NCBI GenBank assembly: GCA_003427395.1
Contig: BFEA01000196.1
Span: 2,075,810-2,108,129 of the forward strand
Source: Chara braunii
Lineage: Eukaryota; Streptophyta; Charophyceae; Charales; Characeae
Direction: 5' to 3'
Length of the DNA: 32,320 nt
Shown: positions 19,095 to 29,289 of the stretch, one piece after another
Position numbering within the stretch: the first letter of the stretch is position 1
Layout: every line of letters starts with the position of its first letter
Translations under genes and position numbers: made by a program
Notes under the pieces: model-generated
What the model saw: only the letters and a program-made list of their open reading frames with translations
What the model was told of the DNA's origin: nothing
The model's database searches: none

Positions 19095-19375
19095 TTTCCT
19101 CTCTCGATCTTAGGATGACCTCCATAGTTTCCTTGTTTCATACTAATAACAAGCTGATTTCTTTAAATATTTTATCATACATCTTGACGTAGAAATATTT
19201 ATCCCCCTCGTGGTAATCTCCTCGTTTATCTTGAGCTTGGTTTACTAGGTACCGCAACTCTTTTTGCTTTCATGATTTCGCTATGTTCATAACGACTTTT
19301 CGTCCTCCCTCGACTGTCATTGCTATCAGTTTGTCCCTTAGGCCAACTGTTTCTACCAAAAGTCTCTCAGGATTG
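19095..19375 (-). pseudogene. Decayed protein-coding frame in the foldback spacer
   Basis: One minus-strand frame reads for about 93 codons with protein-like composition (parts: LLVETVGLRDKLIAMTVEGG, RGDYHEGDKYFYVKMYDKIF), broken only by two TGA codons. Low stop density and charged/hydrophobic patterning in AT-rich DNA imply a former gene, perhaps carried by the foldback element. The two TGA codons could be decayed CGA. Family not recognised. Confidence 0.45.
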
Positions 19376-19461
19376 ATGAAAGTTTGATAATGTTATCCAC
19401 ATTATTTATCATTTGATATGTGTCGATGAACATTGCGGCATAATAGAAGTTAGATTATCAT

Positions 19462-19735
19462 ATGATTTTGTTATTCCTTGTATATTCGACATTTTTTTTA
19501 AGAGTGGTTTCCGCACACGGACAAGCGTCTACTCAAATGAATGTGGTGGTCGACATACGTAGTGAAAGGGCGGTTGAAGGATCATCACGGTTCAATATGT
19601 CGATTCACATTGAGTCAGACAATGATGTGGGTGGTGTATTTCGTCATTACCTCACTGATCCCACACACAACACAACTACCTTGAGGAGTGTCGGCAACGA
19701 TACAAACATATCGAGGCGAACGAGATTCATGAGAA
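19462..19735 (+). pseudogene. Short open frame in the foldback spacer
   Basis: An open plus-strand frame runs from 19462 into the right arm. The stretch with VVVDIRSERAVEGSSRFNM and HIESDNDVGGVFRHYLTDPT looks protein-like, and after about codon 90 it turns into Asn/Lys low complexity from the arm. It may be an exon or captured fragment. No family recognised. Confidence 0.3.
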
Positions 19736-20250
19736 ATAACAACAACAAAAAAATTCCCACAAAAAATAAAAGTTCAAAAAAATATTTCATTAAAAAAAAT
19801 ACTTCATATTTAAAAATTAACATTCCAATGTTCGTTCAATTCTAAAATTTACGGTTTTATTTGGTAAGTTTCCGTCCGAAATAAGCTTTCCCTTCCAACA
19901 GCATCTATTTGTTCAAAATGGAATGGAAGACTAAAAAAGTTTATGAAATGTCTTAATTAAAATTTCATTCTACTACAACAAAAAAATTCTAATATATATT
20001 GGATTAACTGGTTTATGACTAGAAATCATTTTATAGAATGACATTTCAATTAAAATATTTCATAAACTCATCCAGACTTTCATTCGATCTCTAGCATGCA
20101 GTTCAAATAAGAAGGGATACCCCATTATTGGAAGGGAAATTTTCAAATAAGACGAAAAATTTTAAAAGTGAAATTATATTTTTTAAAATTGAATAAAATT
20201 TTAAAATTTTGAAAATGTAATTTTACTACAACATGATTATTTCTCCAATG

Positions 20251-20291
20251 CACTTTTCAGGGTTGAGGGGGCTAATCAGGGTTGAAAAGTG
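20251..20291. other. Inverted repeat CACTTTTCA/TGAAAAGTG with internal direct repeats
   Basis: Perfect 9-bp arms (20251-20259 and 20283-20291) enclose two copies of CAGGGTTGA. It lies between the foldback right arm and the Helitron relic and may mark a terminus of either element. Confidence 0.5.
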
Positions 20292-20339
20292 GGGGTCCCT
20301 GTTAACCGCTTGTGCCTCATGACTGAAAGATCCGAGTGA

Positions 20340-22012
20340 CAATATTAAAGGATTTCATGACCAACGTCGGGCTCAAACGTGAAATATTACATCGTCTTGG
20401 TACATTGGCTGTAGGAAAAGTGGAACGTCCTCAGTTTGTGCAACTTTACTTTGTACGATCCTCAATGTTTGGATGATGTGACTGATCAAAGAGTAAATTT
20501 CATTAATCTTCTTGCACGTTCATCCGATGCCCAACTTGATTAAACGAAGAAAATATTGAAAACGTTCCACAAATTGCTACAATAATCTAACAATTACGTG
20601 AAGAATTTTATGACGGTTGTCGAACTTCGTGCAAATGCGTTGAATATAAGGAAGTTGGTCATAAATCTGAATGTCGTAGCTGCAGAGGAGCATGAAAAAC
20701 GTTAAAATTGTTCTACAGATCTATCTAAGATCTATATTCAGATGGTCAATGAACTTCTTCCTCGTGAGTTTGAGATTTGCTAGCATGCTCCTCTTCCAGG
20801 TGAGCGGCTGACGATTTTGGTTCCTGAATGTTCTAGGGTGTACGACTGTTTAAGGCTTGTTTTGTTTTTTCGGGAGGGAATTGATGGTTGGTTTGTCCGA
20901 CGCGCCTCTGAAGCTAGATGACCGTCATGACTTAGTGCAAAGGAGTACTATGCATTTCACCTTCACGAACTTCATGGTGGAAGACCTTGCCTCCTTTAAG
21001 CAACACGTCGCTTCCATGAGTTTTATTGCATGATGTACACTAAAGTTGAATCCCTCTGCTTAAAATCGGTGAGATTTCAGTAAAAGGAATTGCGACCGGA
21101 GTATTATCAAGTTTTACGAGATACTATGCAACAAAATCAACGTGGTGACGATGTTGGGATAAAATTGATTTTACCATCAACGTTCACTATAAGGTTTCGT
21201 ATCTGAGTGAAAGGATATCTCGAAAAACCGGATTTTTTCATCACTATGACGTACAACACTAACTGGTTGGAGATCAAGCAAACCCTAGTGTTAGATCAGT
21301 GTCCTAACGATAGGTCGGATTTTCACGCACGAATGTTCAAGTGTTATGTTGCACAAGTGATTGATGAGATAAGGAACAAATTGATTATTTGTAGGGTGAG
21401 TGAAATATTGTATGTAGTAGAGTTAAAAAAAAAGGTCTACCACAAACACATAGATTGGTTATCTTGCATCTGAATGATAAAATTTGGGATGTGGATGTTG
21501 TTGACAATGTGGTGTATACCGAGATTACTCTGGAAGGAAAATTGAAAAAAACTGTTGCAAAGTTCATGTTGTACGACATTTGCGGTGAGAAGAAACACGA
21601 TGCTTCATGTACAGTGGACGGAGAATGCACAAAAGGGTTTCCGAAAGATTTTATTACGACGACGACATTCAAAGACGAAAAAACATACCCTTCGTATAAG
21701 AGAAGGATACCAACTGATAGTGGTTCGACAATTGTTAAAAATTGTGCTATTTACGATAATCGATGTGTGATCCTATATAACCCGTACTTGCTAATGAGGT
21801 TTAATTGTCACTTGAATATGGATTATTGTACTAACACCAAGACGTGCAAGTACGTTCATAAGTACATGTACAAAGGTTGTGATTGTGCTATGGTTTGCGA
21901 GCAAGATAATAGTCCAACCATCGATGAAGTCAAATCATTTCAAAATATGCGCGTTGTAGGTGCATGCGAGACATGTTGGCGTCTATTTGAGTTCGACCTT
22001 GAGGAACAATGA
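20340..22012 (+). pseudogene. Helitron Rep (HUH endonuclease) region, decayed
   Basis: Helitron transposase N-terminal half, which nicks DNA for rolling-circle transposition. Three frames, with stops, carry the family pattern in order: HRLGTLAVGKVERPQFVQLY (about 20391-20450), a region like YYAFHLHELHGG (20950), LPSTFT, KPDFFITMTYNTNWLEI (about 21225), the HUH box YHKHI (His codons 21441-21443 and 21447-21449), YPSYKRR, NPYLLMRFNCHLNM (about 21780) and the two catalytic tyrosines of YVHKY (21851-21853 and 21863-21865) in KYMYKG. Intact windows are 21207-21473 and 21455-22012. Frameshifts and stops (for example after QLD and in RFQ*KELR) make it inactive. Confidence 0.88.
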
Positions 22013-22069
22013 TCCTTGGTAGAAAAATTGCCCGTACATATCGAAAACATGCAGAAAATGCAATTTAAA

Positions 22070-23915
22070 CTTCACACGCAGCATGACGTTGTTTCGTAGT
22101 GGCCCCCGAAAACGAAATTAACAGCAAGGCTGAAGCACAACGGGTCAAAAAATATTTATTCCGACCATGAGGTGCATTTTTTTGTCGAGATTCGTATGGT
22201 GGATGAAGTCGAAAAATACTTATTCCGATTGATGTGTCTTTGAATGGGTCTTTTGCAAACCGACGTTGCATACGATCAATGCATAAATACAGTTGTGACG
22301 TATCACATGCCTGAAAAAAATCATAAAATATTTCCTATGGTTCTCACATTTGGTCCAATGAACGATCCGGTCTGTTTCTTTGCACGACATTGGGATAAGA
22401 TGTGTGACGATTTTTAGTATTGTGTAGACAATAAAATTGTTCCCCCGCATATTTTGCAATTGTTAGTGTTGTTCCATATTGATCGTATTTTGCAAGAGTC
22501 TGGAAAAAAACATCCGTTTGTTATGTCTTTATTATCCAACATATGACAGGGAAACAATTGTTGATAACATAACCAGACATTACGCGAGCACAACAGTATC
22601 GTTGATTATAAACGAGGACTTGTCGTATGATCCAATTAAATGCAACACAAATACGACTCTAATTTTCGACATCTTCGGGCACGCCAATGAGTGTTGAAGG
22701 AAAGAGATGTTCAGGCTGTGCAATTGAAAATATTATTTCGTGCTTTTGTCGATGCACCAGTTGGAACATGAAAAACCTTTTACATTGAGACGATTTGACA
22801 GACATCAAGTCTCAATCTGTCATTGGACTTGCTATGACTCCAGTGGCATAGCGACTTTGCTATGACATCCAGTGGCATAGCGACGACTCTTTTGAGAGGG
22901 GGTCGAACGTTCCACTCACGATTTTGCGCACCTTTAAAACCTGATAACATGCGTCTCTTCTTAATTTCGAAAGAAACTGATCTTGGAAACTTTTCGGCTG
23001 TACCGACTTGCTTGTTTGGGATAAGACTCCGCCACCTGATAACTCTAACTATTATACTTTAGGACCTCAGTAATATGGACGAACCATTTGGTGGGAAAGG
23101 TTTACTTTTCGTTGGTGATTTTAGATAGGTATTGCCCGTTGTGAAACACGGATCACGACCGTAGCAGATTGATGGGTCCACGCAAATATCTCATTTGTGG
23201 ACATTTTTTTAGGTTCATAAACTGATTGGAAATATGTGAATCTTAAGTTTAAGGAACGATGAAATCATGCCCACTTTCTGATGCGTGTTGGGAATGATGA
23301 TGATCCTTGTGTTGTTCCCAATGAGCCTGCTGTAGTTAGATTGTCACATGAGATTTGTACGGATAGACCAATTCTTGAGTTGATTTTAAGGACGTTTGAT
23401 GATGTGTCCAACCACGTTGGGGATGCCGAGTATTTCTCATCTCGATTTATTATATGCCTTACTAATGACGATGTGGGTTGTGTTAGCAACTGTGTTCTTT
23501 ACGATTTCACTGGGAGGTGTGTGAACTTTTCAGTGTTGATTATCCTGATTCGGATGATAACGAACTCGGTATTGAGCAAAAAGTTGTTAAACTCTCTCAA
23601 TGAAATTAACCTACCGCCTCATGAGTTGTGCTTAAAAATTTGTGCCCTCGTAATGCTTTTGTGAAATTTGTTACCGAAGCAATAACTTTTCAATGTAACT
23701 TGAACAAGGCTGATTCTTGAGAAAATCATTAATGATGATTTATAAGAAGTAACAATAATGCGCATGAGTAAGACAACACTGATCCCCATGATTAATTTAA
23801 CAAGCGATGGTGAGAGCACAAGGTTCAAATGTATTAGGAAAGATTTTTCAGTCTTGCTTATGCTGTAACGGTTAACAAGTCACAAGGACAAACCGTCTCA
23901 CGTATGATTTCTTTT
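22070..23915 (+). pseudogene. Helitron Pif1-type helicase region, decayed
   Basis: C-terminal helicase half of the same transposase. Visible motifs in order: SSGIATTLLRGGRTFHSRF (ORF 22862-23062), DEPFGGKGLLFVGDFR then TAG then VLPVVKHGSR (stop 23126-23128, where the family has Gln), an SHLW-V-KL-NM-like motif near 23200, EINLPPHELCLKICALVMLL (about 23603-23664) and the final AYAVTVNKSQGQTVSRM (23856-23906). The Walker A loop is not recognisable. A 28-bp tandem duplication (22830-22855 and 22858-22884) repeats part of the SSGIA region and breaks the frame. Order and spacing match Rep-Hel proteins, so Rep and Hel were one gene. Confidence 0.85.
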
Positions 23916-24179
23916 TTACGCATGACTTACTGTACGTTGTTTTTTTCTTGTGTTCATGAACTTTTTAATGAGTTGTTCTTTTTCGGAGTCATCCTTTTCT
24001 AATTTGTTTCACCGAGCTTTTGCATTCCAATTAATTTTTTCTTATTTTTTTTTCGCAATCGACTCTAAATACTTTATAACTTCGACATTCGTGTTAATAG
24101 CAAGAGGAGGAGAGCAGTGGGAACCAACACTATCGCTAAAGATAATCCGAATGTTACACCAAAAATTCGAGTCGAACAT

Positions 24180-24810
24180 TGAGAGAGGTCGAAGAAAAAT
24201 CGAAATAATAAGAGATCGGTGAATGTTGGAAATGAACATGTTGAGGACGATCGTGCTCCTCTTGGTGAAGTTGAACGTGGATAACCAGGAGGGAACACCG
24301 TTAAGGATGCTGAGAAGATGGTTGTGGAGAGGCGTGGTGATGATTGTCATGCTGATTGAGATGATTCACTCATAGGTCTATCGGGTAGGCCTAATAACTC
24401 TGTATTTGCTTATGACGAAGATTATAGCGTTACTGATGATTCGAAAGAAGATTGTGTCGATTCTATATTTAAGAGAAAGAGATGTGGTGTGAAAACTAAT
24501 CTTTCGGATTTCACCAAAGTGCCTGAGCCTACCTTAGCTGATAATCGGAAGGGACGTGTTCGTGATTCGTGTTTGCAATCTCAATGCCGTGGACACGAAT
24601 GAGATGGTTGTGATAAATCCCAACCACAAAATCCTTCGGGGGTTCTTGCGGTGCTCAATGATAACAATGCACCCACAATCCGTGCTTCGAATCCATGCGC
24701 TTACCTTGCTAGATGGTTCGACAATGTGAGGAACGTTGGCAAGCAAAATGTTGACGGTGCAAATACCCTTACAAGGGTATCCGCCCTGGTTTTTGCAAGT
24801 GATAGCGAAT
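24180..24810 (+). pseudogene. Decayed open frame downstream of Helitron helicase
   Basis: The frame through 24201-24809 reads for about 203 codons with only three stops (one TAA, two TGA). It has a charged N-half (KRSVNVGNEHVEDDR, YDEDYSVTDDSKEDC, IFKRKR) and a mixed C-half (NPCAYLARWFDNVRNVG). Protein-like composition suggests a second Helitron gene or captured host sequence. It does not resemble RPA-like Helitron accessory proteins that I can recall. Unidentified. Confidence 0.45.
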
Positions 24811-26430
24811 AAGTTTGGTTTAAAGGATTGAGTACATCACGAGAGTCACTACTGTGTTTCGTGTTTACATTGATTGAATGGTAGACTAGAGTAGAAAGTT
24901 TGTCGGCGCGTAAACTTAAGGCACGCGTGATCTCCCTTCTTATTTGATAATTGTGAAGCCGGTGTGATTGTCGGCCAAAATTTTATTTCTGATTGAACTA
25001 AGGATTTAAAAAGATTTCGTTTTTTGATTGGTTCATTTGACCGTGGTGTGCACGCTCGTACAGAGATGGCATTGACAACAATGTGATTCTGGAATGTTGC
25101 AGTAGAGCCGCACGTCACGCAATACCCGCTTATATAGGTGTCCACTAGCACTAGGCTCAACCTTCGGCCTAACACTATTGTTTACGGTATCGGACTTTTG
25201 TCAGGGAGATTCGAGGATCGAGGCCTGAGAGCGACGGCGAGAAAGCGTGGAAGTGGCGCGAAGGAACTACGAGGTTGAGGGTCTGGTGGGGCTATCCCCC
25301 GTCGTTTTGTTGTGCAGGGCCAAGGTGGTACTTGCAATTCTTTTTCTTACCCTCGCTGTGTTTTTTTTTTTCTCTAAAATTTTTATTTTTGGTTGTTACT
25401 TCCCTTTAATTAAATTTTTAAGGCCGGACGCGGGGCCAATTTATGGAGTCGTCCAAATCCTTGCGTGCTCAAGATGCGTCTTGAAACACGGACCGAGAGG
25501 TCAACATGCATATGAGTCAGCGTACGTTTAGCCCACGAAGTGCAAATAAAATTTGAGTGGTGTGGGCCATCTACAGGTGCTCTGTCCGTCAGCCTACGAT
25601 ATACAGTGAGAGGTTTGAGTGTGAGCTTGCCGCTGGGACCCGACAGACAGGGCTGCGCTTGGGCGCTGGCGGTCCAGGCCACTATTGAGGGGCCCGCAAC
25701 AATAATGGCTGCGGTAGGCTGTGTCCTGTGGAACCATTATCCACTTTGGTCTTCAAAGTTTTCATTTGAATAACCACTATTGCCGTCGAGAACGGTAGCA
25801 GGCCCGGGCCACCTAGGCTCGCGCTTGGGTTTGCAGCGGGCTTGCGCCCTTGACCCTGCAGCCTGCTGCGAAAGGGCTGAGTAAATGATTACCTGTAGAT
25901 GGGCTGAAAGGGTGGCCAACCCTGTTGGAGGGAAGCGTCAGGGTAAACTCAGTGGAGGCTCGCGGTGATACAGTCGTGCAAATCGTTTGTATGCTTTGGG
26001 CTATAGGCAGGAAAAAAATTATCAAATCGCCGGGTGGCCAATTCCTTCCAAAGTTTTCCTTAAGGTAGTTGGAGAGTGTCGCCACTACTAGGATGGACGC
26101 TGTGGGATCTGCTGCTGACGAAAACTGCATAGCGGAGGGAAAAGGGGAAACGGAGGTGTCGCATGCAAAACAAGAAAGGATCTGGATGCGTTTTTGCACC
26201 AGATGCATTCAGAGGTAAAGACAAGGGAGAGCTATGGTGAGGGAAAACGGGATCGTACACTTCCATTTCGTAACGAATTTTGGCAAAGTAAAAGCTGAAT
26301 CCATGTTTTCTTGGTAGGGCGAGTGCAGTGGTATGACTAGATTTGGCTTTAGTCGTATAGGAGGTGAGTTAGATGAGATTCGAGGTGCACTTAAGCTATG
26401 AAAGAAGAAGAGATGGTGGGAGCAAAGAGT
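24811..26430. other. Intergenic stretch, no gene recognised
   Basis: AT-rich to about 25200, then GC-richer. It contains a small hairpin GCCACTATTG/CAATAATGGC (25678-25687 and 25700-25709) and no credible coding region. Frames of 60-131 codons here use non-ATG starts or have no domain. The Helitron 3' end (hairpin then CTRR) could not be placed. Confidence 0.5.
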
Positions 26431-26438
26431 CGAGATAT

Positions 26439-26626
26439 CACTCGATTCTTGATGGAATCGAGTGAAGTAAAGGTAAGAATCAAGGTTCTTGAGGCGGGCG
26501 AGTCCGACGTTGATGTTAGATTTAGTGATGGGTTAGTAAATTAGGTGTTAGTAGGGGTGGCAGAGCACGTAGATATGGCGGCGGTCGAGAGGGTGGTTCC
26601 CACTCGATTCGCAGAAGAATCAAGTG
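26439..26626. repeat. Two copies of a 10-bp-arm hairpin
   Basis: CACTCGATTC (26439-26448), loop TTGATG, GAATCGAGTG (26455-26464); and CACTCGATTC (26601-26610), loop GCAGAA, GAATCAAGTG (26617-26626). Same arms and six-base loop length, different loop sequence, 162 bp apart. Confidence 0.75.
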
Positions 26627-26839
26627 AAAGAGGTTGGTGAACAGGGGTTGTTGGCCATGATGAGTCCGGTGGAAAGGTCAGTTTTGGATCCAAAACTATG
26701 AAGAGAAAGTTAGTAGGGAGATGTAATGCGCTGAGAGGTCGATGAAAGGAGGTATGGTAGGAGTAAATCTTCGTTTACTTCGTCGGGCTCTAACAGGATT
26801 GGACAGGGAAAGTGACGAAGTAGGGGTTCTAAGCTAAGG

Positions 26840-27150
26840 CGAGATGAATGGCAGGGTCGGATTCGGCAATGAGGCCATAGTATCGTCGGCATAGACGTAC
26901 GAGGCTGCGCGTTGGAAGAGAGGTCAAAAACCGGGATGAATTTTCCTCGCTTCAAGTATAAGATCCATTCCGATTTTGCTCATCCTATAGACGGAAGTAG
27001 CGGCCCCGCCATGAGTCTCTTGTAGAGGTAATCATGACGTTGTTCGTAGAAGTTTCCATCTGATGGCTGGATATGATTTGGACGACAATCTTTGCGAAGC
27101 TCCGCTTCGTTTTAGTGGTCCCCACCCCGATAAGTTAGTTCTTCTCAGGC
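26840..27150 (-). pseudogene. Non-LTR retrotransposon reverse-transcriptase relic
   Basis: A minus-strand frame carries RMSKIGMDLILEARKIHPGF, a stop, PLFQRAA, then SYVYADDTMA; the YADD box is at plus-strand 26882-26893. The spacing of an I-x-HP-x-F segment to YADD matches L1/jockey-type reverse transcriptases. A +1 shift just after it gives LIAESDPAIHLALA, which again fits the sequence after the box. Upstream family motifs (QGDPLSP) are not recognisable, so only a fragment with stops and a frameshift remains. YADD is the catalytic core that builds cDNA. Confidence 0.5.
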
Positions 27151-27429
27151 CTTGACTGAACCTGGTCGATTAAAAGGCCAAGTACACCTATGATACAATG
27201 TTAAGGTAAGTAGCAGAGTACGGGTGTGCGGGTGAGCTAGACAAAGAAAACAAAGGAGTGAGGTGTAGTTGGGAGAGTCGCAGGTAAAGGAACGATATAG
27301 CAAAAGGAAGTAGGAAAGGAATACGTACTTGTTGGACTAAGAGGGCGATGTGGGATGAGCCGAGAAACGAGCTATAGTAGCGATCTGCAATATATATGGT
27401 CTGGGCTTAGCAGAGCTTAATTCCAGCTT

Positions 27430-27900
27430 TGCTCGTCCCGACGTTTGAAGCAGCCAGTAACTACGAGCGGGCCAGAGGTTGAAGACTTGCCTGTTGACCG
27501 GTGCAATGCTCACCCCATTGATTTAAGCTGAGGACTTACCTACAAGAGGGGACACCGATCGTCTCTCCGAGTAGAGTAGCAAGGGGCAAGTCGCGAGAGT
27601 GCAGATTACTTGTGAGCCAGTGCACTACTTATGCTACCGAACTGAGTGACTGTAAACGAACGACGAGGCTTGGGAGTTCACTTGCTGGCTACTACACTGC
27701 CCATCTTATTGTGCAAAGCAGCGTGAACTCATCCATGAGGCTTATCTGTTGATCTGTGTGTTTCCTATTTTCCTTGAATGAAAGCGGAACGAGGCAAGTT
27801 GTGGGACTATCGTTCGCTGCCGAATGAAGCAGCAAGAGACGAGTCGTGAGGGTGAGACTTACCTGTTGCCAGCGCACTTCGGGTCACGAGCAACAAAGGG
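27430..27900 (+). repeat. Degenerate repeat units
   Basis: Phrases of the form GAGACTTACCTGTTG..CCAGCGCACT recur near 27482, 27605, 27676 and 27853, each preceded by GYAGCAAG or similar plus RAGTCGYGAG. Spacing is irregular (about 70-180 bp) and divergence high. Function unknown; no frame is shared. Confidence 0.5.
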
Positions 27901-28500
27901 GTCTGAGCTTATAGAAGGGAGGGGTATTGCTGTGATTTGGAGAAGCCATCAGGGAGCCAATAGCTGGCAGCTTGAGTTTGGATTGACCAAGCTGCTACGC
28001 ATTCCTGGCCATCATTGCGGGACCCTCAGGCGTGTCAAGGAACCAAGGTCCTCTCACGCGAGTTTGAGAACATCGTTCTTGAATATGAGAGTCTCAAACC
28101 TATCTCTTTCTGCCCTTCTTACCCTTAGTGTAGTCTATTGGTTCTGAAAGGAAGGCGGCAAGTGGGATTGCAACCCATAGGACCGCATTAAGACTCTGTG
28201 GGGAGTCCGCCCACCGATTGCGGGAGCTCTGCCGGAGCGTAGGAGGAGTTCTTAAGGCAGGGAACTGTGAGACATACCTCCTTTTGATTGAACCCACTAT
28301 TTCCCTGTTTGATTATCTCCCTCTAGTTTGACTGTCATGTGCATGTCTTCCCTTATGACTTCGTGTTTCATTTCAGGACTCAATCAGACTGAATGAAAGA
28401 AACGCGTGTTTAAAGCTTAAGTTTCTTCTTATTTTCACTGAAAGCCGACTAAGGGATTACTGGGGGGAAGGTGGGAGGAAGGTAGTTTGCATGAGTTTGA
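27900..28500. other. Intergenic stretch, no gene recognised
   Basis: Mixed-composition DNA with no long ATG frame of protein-like composition, no RNA gene and no clear repeat. It leads into the hairpin array. Confidence 0.5.
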
Positions 28501-28504
28501 CTGG

Positions 28505-29135
28505 GTCAACCAAAGACTGGGCATTGTTTCTAAGGAGAATGACACAGGGCTATGTTTATTTGACTATTTTCTGATGAACCAAACATTGTTTTTAAGCAAA
28601 ATGGTCTGGTTGCTGTGTTTATTTTCGAGGGTTTGTCGGGTTGAATGGTTCAATCTCTTGTTTCATTTTGAGAGGTATTTTTTTGTGAAAGGCTAAGCAT
28701 TATTTCTAAGCAGAATGGTTTAGCCTGAAGCCACACACATAAGTGTAAATTGAGTATAACATGAAGTACTTTATCTATATTTGCATGTGAACTGGCAGTT
28801 GAACATTATTTCTAAGCAGAATGGTCCGACGTTAAGCCATATCACTAAGAAGACAAAGGTACAAAGTATAACTGGAAGTAATCTGGGCAAATTGAACATC
28901 GTTTCTAAGAAGAATGACTCGGTCCCCTAGCCATATTTTCCTTTATTTTGAGAACAAATCATAAAATATTAAATTTTGGATATTTAACAGTTCAGGGCGA
29001 CTAGACATTGCCAATAATCAGAATGGTCTAGTCATACGCCCCAAGAAGAGAAAAGTGGTTGTGCAACCTGTTCGTGTATATCCTAAGGCATGCTAGGCAT
29101 TGTTTCCAAGCAGAATGGTCTAGCATTATGCCATA
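28505..29135. repeat. Array of seven hairpins with an invariant cap and covarying stems
   Basis: Seven 20-nt caps (CATT, 12-nt loop, AATG) start at 28522, 28584, 28698, 28804, 28897 (CATC), 29006 and 29098. Loops follow RTTTCTAAGCAG, with copy 6 divergent (GCCAATAATCAG). Below the cap, stems differ but pair: AACCA/TGGTT (28577, 28607), AGGCTAA/TTAGCCT (28690, 28720), GTTG/CGAC (28798, 28827), ATTG/CGGT (28891, 28920), GACTAGA/TCTAGTC (28999, 29027), GCTAG/CTAGC (29092, 29120); copy 1 has only CTG/CAG. An outer GGC/GCC helix is often present and GCCATAT or a variant usually follows. It could be a structured RNA family, a recombination substrate or a satellite. It resembles no family I know. 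Confidence 0.8.
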
Positions 29136-29289
29136 TGTAAGTTGGGTACAAAGGGATAAATCATTAGAGGATTTCATGAACTACTCTGTGAGGAATTGAC
29201 TTGAGAATGAGTGAGAGTACTTACCATTATGGTTTGGACTTGCATGTGGATGAGTGAGAGTTTTACTTAGTTTGAGTTTTAGTTTGAGA

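Larger units (their letters stand above)
18540..20250. mobile_element. Large nested foldback structure, arms about 525 bp
   Basis: The left arm (about 18540-19070) and right arm (about 19725-20250) are diverged inverted copies throughout: outer TAGTAAAATTACA/TGTAATTTTACTA-type ends, GGGTATCCCTTCTTATTTG with AAATAAGAAGGGATACCCC, GACGAACATTGGAATG with CATTCCAATGTTCG, inner AATTTTTTTGTTGT. Each arm is itself palindromic around TGGAATGAAAGTCTGG. The spacer of about 650 bp holds remnants of reading frames. Candidates are a foldback or long-inverted-repeat Mutator-like element. Target duplications are not resolved, but a 35-bp direct repeat brackets the left arm (18495-18530 and 19052-19086). Confidence 0.7.

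Noticed and set aside
25247-25531. 94-codon frame with hydrophobic middle
   Set aside because: It starts at GTG, the hydrophobic part is encoded by a T-rich run, and nothing else supports a gene.
28505-29135. Integron attC-like recombination sites
   Set aside because: attC sites have conserved outer simple sites and variable loops; here the loop is the constant part and there is no integrase or cassette gene.
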